This document shows, in pieces, positions 1 through 11,500 of a DNA stretch of 64,000 bases. The notes under the pieces were generated by a model. It was given only the letters and a program-made list of their open reading frames with translations. It had not been told where the DNA came from and ran no database searches. The stretch is from the NCBI GenBank assembly GCA_963995525.1, contig OZ023206.1:66101304-66165303 (forward strand), in the 5' to 3' direction. Position 1 is the stretch's first letter. Every line of letters starts with the position of its first letter. Source of the DNA: Escarpia spicata (Eukaryota > Annelida > Polychaeta > Sabellida > Siboglinidae). A program made the position numbers and the translations under genes.

Positions 1-1110
1 AGTGAGTCTATGACATGTGTGAGTACTTAGTGAGTCTATGACATGTGCGAGTACTTAGTGAGTCTATGGCATGTGCGAGTACTTAGTGAGTCTATGACAT
101 GTGCGAGTACTTAGTGAGTCTATGACATGTGCGAGTACTTAGTGAGTCTATGGCATGTGTGAGTACTTAGTGAGTCTATGGCATGTGCGAGTACTTAGTG
201 AGTCTATGACATGTGCGAGTACTTAGTGAGTCTATGGCATGTGTGAGTACTTAGTGAGTCTATGGCATGTGTGAGTACTTGGTGAGTCTATGACATGTGT
301 GAGTACTTAGTGAGTCTATGACATGTGCGAGTACTTAGTGAGTCTATGACATGTGCGAGTACTTAGTGAGTCTATGGCATGTGCGAGTACTTAGTGAGTC
401 TATGACATGTGCGAGTACTTAGTGAGTCTATGGCATGTGTGAGTACTTAGTGAGTCTATGACATGTGCGAGTACTTGGTGAGTCTATGACATGTGTGAGT
501 ACTTAGTGAGTCTGACATGTGTGAGTACTTAGTGAGTCTATGGCATGTGTGAATACTTAGTGAGTCTATGACATGTGTGAGTACTTAGTGAGTCTATGGC
601 ATGTGTGAGTACTTAGTGAGTCTATGACATGTGTGAGTACTTAGTGAGTCTATGGCATGTGTGAGTACTTAGTGAGTCTATGACATGTGCGAGTACTTAG
701 TGAGTCTATGACATGTGTGAGTACTTGGTGAGTATATGACATGTGTGAGTACTTAGTGAGTCTATGACATGTGTGAGTACTTAGTGAGTCTATGACATGT
801 GTGAGTACTTGGTGAGTCTATGACATGTGTGAGTACTTGGTGAGTCTATGACATGTGTGAGTACTTAGTGAGTCTATGACATGTGTGAGTACTTGGTGAG
901 TATATGACATGTGTGAGTACTTAGTGAGTCTATGACATGTGTGAGTACTTGGTGAGTCTATGACATGTGTGAGTACTTGGTGAGTCTATGACATGTGTGA
1001 GTACTTAGTGAGTCTATGGCACGTGTGAATACTTGGACAGTGAGTCTATGACATGTGTGAGTACTTGGACAGTGAGTCTGTGACATGTGACAGTCAATCT
1101 GTGACATGCG
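1..1110. repeat. 28-bp satellite array
   Basis: About 37 head-to-tail copies of a 28-bp unit (core AGTGAGTCTATGACATGT followed by a GAGTACTT end). Copies differ mainly at two sites (GACATG/GGCATG and TGTGAG/TGCGAG). The array enters from outside the window and becomes irregular after about 1020, with GGACAGTGAGTC variants. No gene is visible in it. Confidence 0.95.
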
Positions 1111-4000
1111 ACAGTGCACAATGGTTCATTCCTTAAGGTTTATTTCACAAAACAGGAAAAGCCAAAATATATTCACAGGGATGAAACTATTGGCTTGTGG
1201 TTTTCACATTTTTGGAAAGAAAAAACAATCTACTACCAGTGTTAATAATGCGGTGTAGAACTATTAAAAAAAGGGTTTTTGATGCATGTGTTTGCTTGAA
1301 TGGTATATGATTTAAAATTGTTATGGCATGTCTGAAGTCTTCAATTCTTCAGGTGGCTTAGATTGTCCACCCATAAGTTTGTAACAGATTTACACAGACG
1401 ATGCTGGATATCATTTAACATGATGCTCATAGCTTCATACCACCAAAATATACCTAGTCACATGTCTTACTTTAGTAATCTAGAGTTTGTTCACGTTTTT
1501 GTTAAATGTAAAACAGCAAATTCTATTAAATTAAGTAAAGCAGATTTGACACGGGGCTGGATTTTTGTTGTTGTTGCGGGTTAAGTTTCAATTTGTGCGG
1601 GGCAGTCTGCGGGTCAAGTCACTGCGGGGGCGGGCAGTCTGCAGGCTAGTAATTTCTACATGCGAGCTAGCAGGCTGATTTTTGTAACTCATTAATGGTC
1701 ACCAGTTACTCAAAGGTGGGACATTCTTTGAGCTAGTTAATTGGCGATTACAGGATTGCCCTTTTGTTTGTGTGTAAACAGTGTTATGATAACATGTGCT
1801 GGCCTGAAGTGCCAGCTTCAGTCAGGTGTGATTAGTGGCTTCTTCCAGGAGGAAGTATCAGTTCAGGCCATCAATCTGTTTCTGCACTTAAGCCACCAGG
1901 ATGTCCATAAAGAGCAGTTACCCCACCAATTAGATATGAAATGCCTTTGATGTGTGGAGACTGGAGACCATGCCACTTGGCACTGGCTGACAGTGCTAAC
2001 TGCTAAGAACAAGAACTGCCAGTCTTCCTCTGTAGAAGTAAGGTGGCTCAAGTCAAACTGCCTTCTACACTAGTATAATCCGGTGCCAGTAGCCTGGTCC
2101 AGAGTGGATTTTGAGCCTGTTATACAGACATGTGAAAACCCTCTCAACAATCAGTAGTCTATGATCAGAAAATATAAATTGCAAATTTCTAATATAAGCA
2201 GATTGCAAATTGCAACACTGCCTTTGTGCACCAGACTCAACCCTTGAATAACTCATGTTCATGCAGTACAATGGCAAATAGATTATAAGATCACAGGATG
2301 CCACTGAAACTAATGCCAGCGGTGTGAATTTCATTATTTCATACGTTAAAATTTGTACTCGTACCTTTACTTTGCCCCGGGTCTGCTTATCACCTTCAGG
2401 CATTTACATTATAATGACAAGGGTTCTATTTTTTTTAAAGATGGAATTCCAAGTACGACATGGTTGTCACCCAGCGCTGTGCATTTGTTAATATTGTAAA
2501 CAACAACGATTCATAAAGATGATATATTTTTAATGATTCCATGTCACCTGTTGTGGGCTGTGGGGCGGGTGCGGGCTGACTTTTGACTAATTACTGCGGG
2601 GTGGGTTGCAGGCCAAGTTACTGCGGGGTGGGGCGGGCTGCGGGCCAGGATGTGGCAAAATATGCGGGGCGGGCTGCGGGCTGAGTTGTAATTGCAGGGC
2701 GGGCTGCGGGTCAAATGACATAGTTGCGGGGCGGGTGCGGGCTCAGATTTCCAGCCCGCACAGGGCTGGAGTGTACTGTACATAGTTTCTCCAATTGGCA
2801 AAAGCAGGGCTGCATGTCATTACGGATTTCCATAATCATTACGGAAATTTACCTCAGATTACCACATTACGGAAACTGCCGCCGTATTACAGGAATACAA
2901 ATATCCCTTCAGAAAATTATACACATTAAAGAATTGCTAAATCTATAAATAATGCTACTCGATATGCCCTGAAGAAACTGTCATAATTCACTTGTTACAA
3001 TATATCAGCAAATGTTTTGGCCACTACAAGTTCTACAAAGTCAGTACGGTGATGTCATCAAATGCTGTGCCTGTGTACAATGTTACACCTTTGACTGCCA
3101 CCATCCTTGCGTAAACTCCTATGTTCGCTTATATTTAAAAAATCATGTCATTTACTAAGACAATCATCTTGGCATTAAGAATGTTCTTAGCTGCTTCATG
3201 AAACCGACCCCTGGGCTGTTTGTAATGCAAAACTAGCCCTGGCAGATCTCCTACATGAAGTGCTGAAGTTGGCTGAGTCAATCTAGTAATTGACTTCGCC
3301 AGTCGCGACTGCATCAACTGTGAGAACAGCACAAATACCCGCCCCCAATTTGAAGACTGATAAACGACTTCTGGGAATCCCAATACATAATGACCCGTTC
3401 GCCCATTAGCACTAGCAGCTGAGCATATTGTGTATTCGAATAATTGCTTCTACTTCCTAAACATTGCATGTAACACGAGCCCTGGTTGGTTGAAATTAGT
3501 TTTATTATGACCACCTGACCTGCCGACATCCACTGATCTAGTGAGCGATTTTATAGGCAGAGCTTAAATTCAGAGTTTCAAAAAGTGATCAGCAGGGGAT
3601 ACTGCTGGCTGGCACTGACGTAATCAGCAGCAGTGACCCCTGGGGCATGAGGATGACTGTCACCAGCTTGCTGATGATCAGATACAGCAGCCACAACTTG
3701 CTGTTGGAGGAGCCCGCACCATGAGGAAACAGTTGAACCACAAAATGCCCATGGTTTCTACTGTGCTGCATAACATAATAAAAGTTCATTGTCACGCATT
3801 TTTAAAGTTAATCTACAGTAAAACAGTGCTGCTTTTGCAAATAAAAATGCATCTGCAGTCCTGACAGTTTGACTGATTAGTGGACGTGATATGTACGCTA
3901 TGTTTTACAGATGATTGACTCGGATATTGTGTGACTTCTGACAGTTTAGAAAAACTTCAAACACTGCTCATTAAACCTTAAAGAGAGGCTGTCCGTTTGT
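1111..4000. other. Non-coding region with GCGGG-rich clusters
   Basis: I see no convincing exon here. Two clusters of degenerate GCGGGCTGCGGGC-type motifs lie at about 1550-1680 and 2555-2770; the second ends in an inverted CCAGCCCGCA...GGGCTGG. Such subterminal G-rich repeats occur in some hAT-type DNA transposons. Both clusters have the same orientation and no terminal inverted repeats could be paired, so the element type is not established. Confidence 0.45.
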
Positions 4001-4131
4001 TTTTATTGTTAAATCATGTTATACAGTATAAACTATAACGTCTACTAACATACTCACTGCCCACGTTTTATTGTTAAATCACGTTATACAGTATAAACTA
4101 TAATGTCTTCTAACATACTCACTGCCCACAT
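4001..4131. repeat. 65-bp tandem duplication
   Basis: Two copies of a 65-bp unit starting TTTTATTGTTAAATCA and ending near CTCACTGCCCAC, with a few substitutions between them. AT-rich and non-coding. Confidence 0.85.
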
Positions 4132-4451
4132 TTTTTAATGAAGAATAGACAACTTTTAAATTCAACACTTAAATGTTTACAAACAAATTCAAAAAAAGCG
4201 AGCTCAGATAATTCAGCAGGTGTGATGACATATTACACGATGCCCTTGTCCATCTTGTTAATAATCAGAGCTGAGGCCAGGCCTTCAAAAGCGCCAAGCT
4301 GCTATGTTAACAAGCAGTTTCATCCCGAAACTCTTAGATTTCAACAGCGCAAATATGGTCCATTAAAACACCAGTCGGTAGTCAGGATATTACAGTGGAT
4401 ATAGTTTATATAACATGATTTTATGATAAAATTAAAGGACTCCTCCCTTTA

Positions 4452-5015
4452 ATGCCCAGGGAACATGTGCTTCCTCACAATGCCCAGAGAACATGTGCTT
4501 CCTCACAATGCCCAAGGAGCATGTGCTTCCTCACAATGCCCAGGGAACATGTGCTTCCTCACAATGCCCAGGGAGCATGTGCTTCCTCACAATGCCCAGG
4601 GAGCATGTGCTTCCTCACAATGCCCAGGGAGCATGTGCTTCCTCACAATGCCCAGGGAGCATGTGCTTCCTCACAATGCCCAGGGAGCATGTGCTTCCTC
4701 ACAATGCCCAGGGAGCATGTGCTTCCTCACAATGCCCAGGGAGCATGTGCTTCCTCACAATGCCCAGGGAGCATGTGCTTCCTCACAATGCCCAGGGAGC
4801 ATGTGCTTCCTCACAATGCCCAGGGAGCATGTGCTTCCTCACAATGCCCAGGGAGCATGTGCTTCCTCACAATGCCCAGGGAGCATGTGCTTCCTCACAA
4901 TGCCCAGGGAGCATGTGCTTCCTCACAATGCCCAGGGAGCATGTGCTTCCTCACAATGCCCAGGGAGCATGTGCTTCCTCACAATGCCCAGGGAACATGT
5001 GCTTCCTCACAATGC
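4452..5015. repeat. 28-bp minisatellite, about 20 copies
   Basis: Near-perfect tandem copies of a 28-bp unit (AATGCCCAGGGAGCATG followed by TGCTTCCTCAC). The first few units carry AGAGAAC or AAGGAGC variants. Because 28 is not a multiple of three and the unit is free of stops, all three forward frames stay open for about 190-200 codons; this is a periodicity effect, not a gene. The unit length equals that of the array at 1-1110 but the sequence is unrelated. Confidence 0.95.
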
Positions 5016-5518
5016 TGTTTGTTATCATTTTTAGTCCTTTGGGCCGAAGGTCCAGTGGACTAATGCCATCACTCTGCGTCTGCTGTTAGCTGCCATGTCT
5101 CAGAAACCGTTCAATTTTGCATAGATGTATCTTAGGGTACTACCACTGAGAAATCTGTATTTGATTGAATCATTCTAAGGGCCCAAAAAACTGGTCATTT
5201 TTAACAGTTTGTCTATTTCTATTTTTTTTAACTGTTCAATAACTTTTTCTCTAATTTCTATCGCAACTTCTTCAGAAAACTTCCGCTAGATAATCACATG
5301 GTAGTTTTTCTCCACAATTTGATGTGTTTTGACAGCACTGCAGAATGACTACCATATCGCCATCTGGGCTTTGTTTCACGACGTTCGATGATAGCGATTG
5401 ATACTTTACAAGATACAGGTAAAATGACTGACTGCGAAATAAGTAAAAAGAATACCCAACGTACCCTGAAATCTGCTCATTTATGCTATCGATGAATTGG
5501 TTTTACTTCCTGTTTCAG

Positions 5519-5559
5519 AGGATGACTTGCTGCCACAACACCGGGAACAGATAAAGAAG
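5519..5559 (+). CDS. SLF2: SLF2-like, in-window exon 1
   Basis: Acceptor TGTTTCAG, donor GTCAGT. Reads (E)[13 protein letters not shown], starting in phase 1 and ending in phase 0. The LLPQHRE block fits the start of the FAM178 domain just before the PGET motif of the next exon. It is the first exon I can recognise; no upstream partner was found in 1-5518. Confidence 0.6.
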
Positions 5560-8500
5560 GTCAGTGTTGCCATGCCTTTTTCTTTTCCTCTTTCAACTTC
5601 CTCTTATAATTCACGATTTCAGGCGAAGCCATGCATTCTTAATCCTTTCCTACAATGTGGAAACAGACCACCAGTTTTCTTCCGTGTTCATAGCATAAAA
5701 ACAAAGTGCAGGTGATTTTTAGATAGTACCTCATTTTGGTAATTTTTTGCTTCCTGAAAAATATTCTCTAAAGGGATGTGGCCATATTTAAGGAAGTATA
5801 TTAAAAATGTGTTGCCAATGTGAAAATAAATAGTTATACATCTCATATATATGTAAATATATGGGACATTTACAAAGCAGATGAAGAATTCTGAATAAAT
5901 TAATAACCAATGTGTACACACATGCGTTAGCTATCAATACTAGGCAGGTTCGGTTTTTTTTAAATTAGCCAAAAACAAGATGGGCAAAACAGTCAAATTT
6001 CTAGAAAGTTTAAAGGTAGATATGTAAACTAAAATCAAATTATCCAAATGAATATTTTAATTGGAAACTTGCTGCAGTATAGAGTCACCTTGAGCAATGT
6101 TGTTGACAACTGTTGGAAAATGTAGATGAAAGTGAGTCATATAGGAGAAACCAGGTAAGGCAAGGTATATCGCACCACTAAGGAATAATGTGGCGTACCT
6201 AGTGGATTATTTATGCCAAAGGTGTAACATTTTACATTGACAATTACAAAGATTATTTGTCAGCATTACCTCTAAAAAATTTCGTCAACAAGTGTTGTCA
6301 CCTCACTGGTCATGTGACATGCCCGTAGCATGGCAACCGCATTCGCAACAGTGACACTGTTAAAACATACATAAAAAACAGTTTCTTGACAGGTTAATGT
6401 TTACAAGTGTTGATTTAAGCCAAGCACTGGATTGTTGTTACATTGTCGTTATAATGAACTAATACCTTCTCTAGTAGTCGACAATGCCAATTATCCAACC
6501 ACAATTCCAGTAAGAAAACAAATATTTAGCAAAGTATATTTACCACAGGTGTGTGACTATGCTTGGGGATAAGTGGGCATACCCTCAGAGGTAGGTGGGG
6601 GCAACTTATTTAATTGTATTCTGTGCAACACAGTCAGTGCAGAAAACAAATTGCTCTGGTAGTTGGCCTGTCCTTTGACGTGTTCCCACGCATATCACTT
6701 TGTCGCATATCACTTTGTCGTCAGGCACATTGTTTATGTGCATATATCAAGAATATAATTGTCCCTCTCTGTCCAACTGTCGCCAGTGTCATTGTTGCAG
6801 ACCTACGGGTGTTCCCACGCATGTAACTGGCAAAGATAAACATAGTTTGGGTAAACTGAACACACTTTATTTAATAATGTTTATTTTTACTACAACAACA
6901 ACAATAAAGCACTGTTAACAGTGGGGTTTGCACTTTTATATACAATGTTATTGTTGGTGTGACTCTTGTTTCAGTACAAACATGAAATTGTATTCAGTTT
7001 TTTCCCAAACGACCTGTTATTTTATAACTACCCGAGTTACCTGGCATTGCCTGGGAAATAAATGCAGTGTGTGATCCCCGAGGTACCCACCGGTATGGAT
7101 GAATTTTGAAAAAAGATCTAAACCTATGAATCACCCCAATGGCCCTGCTAGATCACATATAACATTTCAGCGGCACACATATGCAAAACTAACGAGATAC
7201 AGGTCCACAGACAGACAGACAGAGAACTGTACTGTTTTTATAAAATAAATTGCTTATATAAAATTATGGAATTAAACTGTGAATTCAGGCGTGTGTTGCA
7301 TGTTCTGTGTGATTGTTTAACATAGTTCTGATATCACAAAGGTGTGGTCAGTATCGAGGTGTGCATACCTGCCCTGGGGCTGATGTGCCCCACATTATCT
7401 TAGTACAGTTAATTGAGTGAGTCCAATTTCTTGTTCACACTCATAACACTGGATTTAGGATATACAAAATAAGTGGCAGCTGCATTGTTGACCAGTTCTG
7501 CAGCAGAACTGATGCTTTCTTCTTCAGTTATGTGTTAACTTTACCATGATACTTTAGTTTGATTGCTTTTGCTCGGTTCCTTTTACATGGGCCACTGCAT
7601 TTTACGCAATTGGTTGGTTAACCATGGTGAATGCATTACACATTTACCCCAGGCCTTTAGCCAGAAATACTTTTGCCAGTCTGGAATTAATTAAAATGTC
7701 TGCTTTTTAGCTCATGAACTGTTTGCATGGAAGCCATGGAAGCCATGCACATCAGTCATAGCCATAGTTTTTTGTTTTCCGGTGACAAACCATTATCATT
7801 TGAGCCATTTATTTAATTACCATAAATTTCCATGTATAATACACCCCCATGTATAATACGCACCCTGACTTCTGACATCAATCCCCGATTTCTCCGCTTC
7901 TAACATTTTGCTTGAACCCGTGAATCCATCTCAGAATTGTAAACATGTCACCTACACAAGTTACGGCATTGCTGCCGGCTTGTCGCTCGCTTGAGACTAG
8001 TGTGTAAGCACTACGTAACTTGTGTTGTAGCATGACGATTGCACAACTGATTAAATCAGCACTTGCTAGAACTTACATTGTGTTGTTCTGATTTCACTTT
8101 TAAATTAACACCAAATTCTATTCTGAAATGCTACATGCAAACCTGGTACTTTTAACTGCGAAGCAAACATACGCTACATTCGTTTTTATTTACATTCACA
8201 ACACTTGCATTCACAACTTTAAACATGGAGTCACATTTGTTGACACCTGACCCGTCACGCGGGCATCATTTACGTGATTCCGGAACGCCAATCATAATGC
8301 CTTGGCACTCAGGGAGCAATATGTGTTTTTCCCAGGCTGCACTTCCCGGTCTCGTAGGCTTCCCGCTCATTGGTGTTATTCGCGATGTCAGACATACGGA
8401 CTCTCGTCTTTGTAATTTCTCGCTGCTAGTTTAGGGCTAGAGGTGGTTGCGGCGAGTGCAATTCTTGCTTTTCATTTGCGTTGCTGCGATGGTTTACGTG

Positions 8501-11500
8501 ATTGTGACATCACGCCAACTTTGATAATATTACTAGTTTTCCAGCAGTGTTATCCTGGTCTGCAAACATTGGTCAAATAATTTTTTTTTTACCCTTAGCA
8601 CCATGTATAATATGCACCCCGACTTTTGAGTAAAACATGAAGGGAAAAAATGCTTATTATACACAGAAATTTTGGGTAATACGGATCCATTCAATTTATG
8701 CCAGTCTGGTCAGTTGTAATTACCTGTCTTGGCCAGCCATCTACCAGTCTTGTCTTGAAGATAGACAGAACAGGTCTCTGACTAAGCACCTGATTATGTT
8801 TGGGGTACTTCCCCTGGCATAGACACCAGGTAGCAAGGACCTACAGGTATAGTGGTTCATAACCCCTGGGTTGTGACCCAAAAGTGAATAGGTTGTCAAG
8901 AGTACCCAGCGATAGTCTGAACTTTTCTTTATTGTCTCGCATGTCCATAAATCAGATCCATGAAAACCCATCAAATGTATATATATATATATGTCAAATG
9001 CTGCATAAATTTGAAACTGCATATTTTGCACACCATTTCTACATCATGTGACATTTTGTGTCAGTTGTTCTTCTCACTGTGCATAATGTACGGGCAAGTT
9101 ATAATCTGTTTGATGCCACTGAAAATGCACCATGCATGCACAGTACACAACGTTAGTGTTGCTTTAAATTTATTTGCTATCTAGAAGCTTAAAATACACA
9201 TTCACAGACAACTTCTGCCTTAATCAGCAAGTCCAGATATATATAATACTGCGTACCGGCTTGTCTTGTCTTTTTGATAATAATTACTAGTTTTAAGTAA
9301 ATTTATTACCCTTCAGATATTGTAAAACCAGTCCATCTGCCATCTTTGATTTCGGTTTGCAAATTGTGTCATCTTTCTATGTTGAAACCAATGAGCGGCG
9401 CTGACTTTTTAATTCTACATTCTGCAAACAACTTTAATAAATGTTGACTTCCGATGTCCTTCCTATATATGCCAGGTAGTAGGTGAATCAGCAAGTTGTA
9501 TCCAGTTATTATGAAATGACTAGGTTGATCTGTGGCTAGTAATTGTTTTTCACAAGGTGAGCAGTAAACCTTTGCGACATCTCTTAGATCAATTTCCACC
9601 CATTCACAGATGGAATCACGACATTCTGTAAATACATGCACTGTACCACATACAGAGTGGCACCTACTTTTTAGTTTATTTGTGCACAGGAAACCTGAGA
9701 GTATACTTTCAGAACCCACATACAATGGTATGTGCAGACAGGCCAATAAAACGTGACACCATGACAGTAAAACTGGTTTAGTTTGACGTAACCATTTAAA
9801 TGTTGCTACTAGTCTTATGGCTCGAAATCTAATTTGGTAGATCAAAGGGAAATGGATAAAGAAATTGAATGAATATAGACAGAGTCGACCTCTGTACCTG
9901 GGAGAGGACGAACATAGACAGAGTCGTGTGGTCCTCTGTACCTGGGAGAGGATGAACGTAGACAGAGTCGAGTGGACCACTGTACCTGGGAGAGGATGAA
10001 CATAGACAGAGTCGAGTGGTCCTCTGTACCTGGGAGAGGATGAATGTAGACAGAGTCGAGTGGACCTCTGTACCTGGGAGAGGATGAACATAGACAGAGT
10101 CGAGTGGTCCTCTGTACCTGGGAGAGGATGAACATAGACAGAGTTGAGTGGACCTCTGTACCTGGGAGAGGACGAACGTAGACAGAGTCGAGTGGTCCTC
10201 TGTACCTGGGAGAGGACGACCATAGACAGAGTCGAGTGGACCTCTGTACCTGGGAGAGGATGAACATAGACAGAGGTGAATGGTCCTCTGTACCTGGGAG
10301 AGGATGAAAATAGACAGAGTCAGGTGGTCCTCTGTACCTGGGAGAGGACGACCATAGACAGAGTCGAGTGGACCTCTGTACCTGGGAGAGGATGCACCTA
10401 CTGTTTACTGTGTGTCTCAGTTAGCGTGTAGATCATTATTATTGTTACGTTTGCAGCTGGGCATACGCACAAATTATCAATAAGTAAATCACTCTAAGTA
10501 ACTACCTTAGGCTTGATTGGGTTTGCTAATAGTGTCTAGTGTCATGTTTGCAGCTGGAGATGTTTACGATGGAAATATCAAAAAGTAAACAAGTCTCAGT
10601 AACTACCTTAATTGGGTTTGTCGATGGTGTCTAGTGTTACGTTTTCAGCTGGAGATGAAAAAATGAATAATTCTAAATAACTACATTCAGTGTGTTGCTG
10701 GTGGTGTGTTTTCAGCTGGAGATCACAGATTCAAGATTCCATTTATTTGACCTTGTCCAACCATACACACATTATATACATTAATACATTGGTAATATGA
10801 ATAATATGTCAGATCGGGGAGACTCATGTTAAGACATATATTGTCGCTAGCATGGGAACCACCCTAAAAATAACTACCTTAATTGAGTTTGCTAATTAAG
10901 GATGTACTGTGTTATGTTTTCAGCTGGAGATGTGTAGGAAGGAGATCATGCATCGCCAGCCAGGAGAGACCGTCTTTCAACCGGGACGTTTTGGTCGTCT
11001 GTTCTCGTTTCCGGACACGCTTACCTTGGCTTCTTGTGGCTTCGTTCCCGGCACAAGCTTCCTCGATGAACAGCTTGCAACTCTGCCACCTGGTGAGTAG
11101 TCAGTGATTTTATTTACTCTTTACTGTGCAGAGCAGCCAAAACTGCCAACAAAACTTGCTTCTCCTAGGCCTTTCGTTTACCACGATCAGATCCCTCTTT
11201 TACACTAATTAGCCAGGTCAAATTGGTGGCCTAGATTCTATAAAGGTCAAGAATACAATCACCATCTTGCAAGAGCTGTTTGTGATTGTGAATTAAGAGA
11301 GTTTATTTGGAAGGAAGTTGTTTTTGTCAAAATTAACTCTGACATCACACAGCATTTGGCGGGTTTGATTGAGATCGTTTTCCGTTAATTTCGAGTCAGA
11401 AATCGATCTGTACAGCATCAGTAGTGTTGGCAATGATCGCAGAGTTCTATTATCATCCAACTACAATGTCAATGTGACTTTTAGACACGGAGATATCCAG

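Larger units (their letters stand above)
5560..10923 (+). other. Intron 1 of the SLF2-like gene
   Basis: Contains a MITE at 7818-8678, a possible hAT-type terminus near 8850 (GTGGTTCATAACCCC), and the 44-bp minisatellite. A short (CAGA)n run lies near 7205. Otherwise AT-rich sequence in which I see no gene. Confidence 0.6.

Noticed and set aside
1..1110. CRISPR-like array
   Set aside because: Units are contiguous with no unique spacers, and the genome is clearly eukaryotic; it is a satellite.
4452..5089. Three overlapping forward open frames of about 190-200 codons
   Set aside because: They are the three frames of a 28-bp stop-free minisatellite; no splice or start context and no domain.
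9369..10267. Minus-strand open frames of 284 and 141 codons
   Set aside because: Mostly the 44-bp minisatellite read through; the non-repeat end shows no domain or splice logic.
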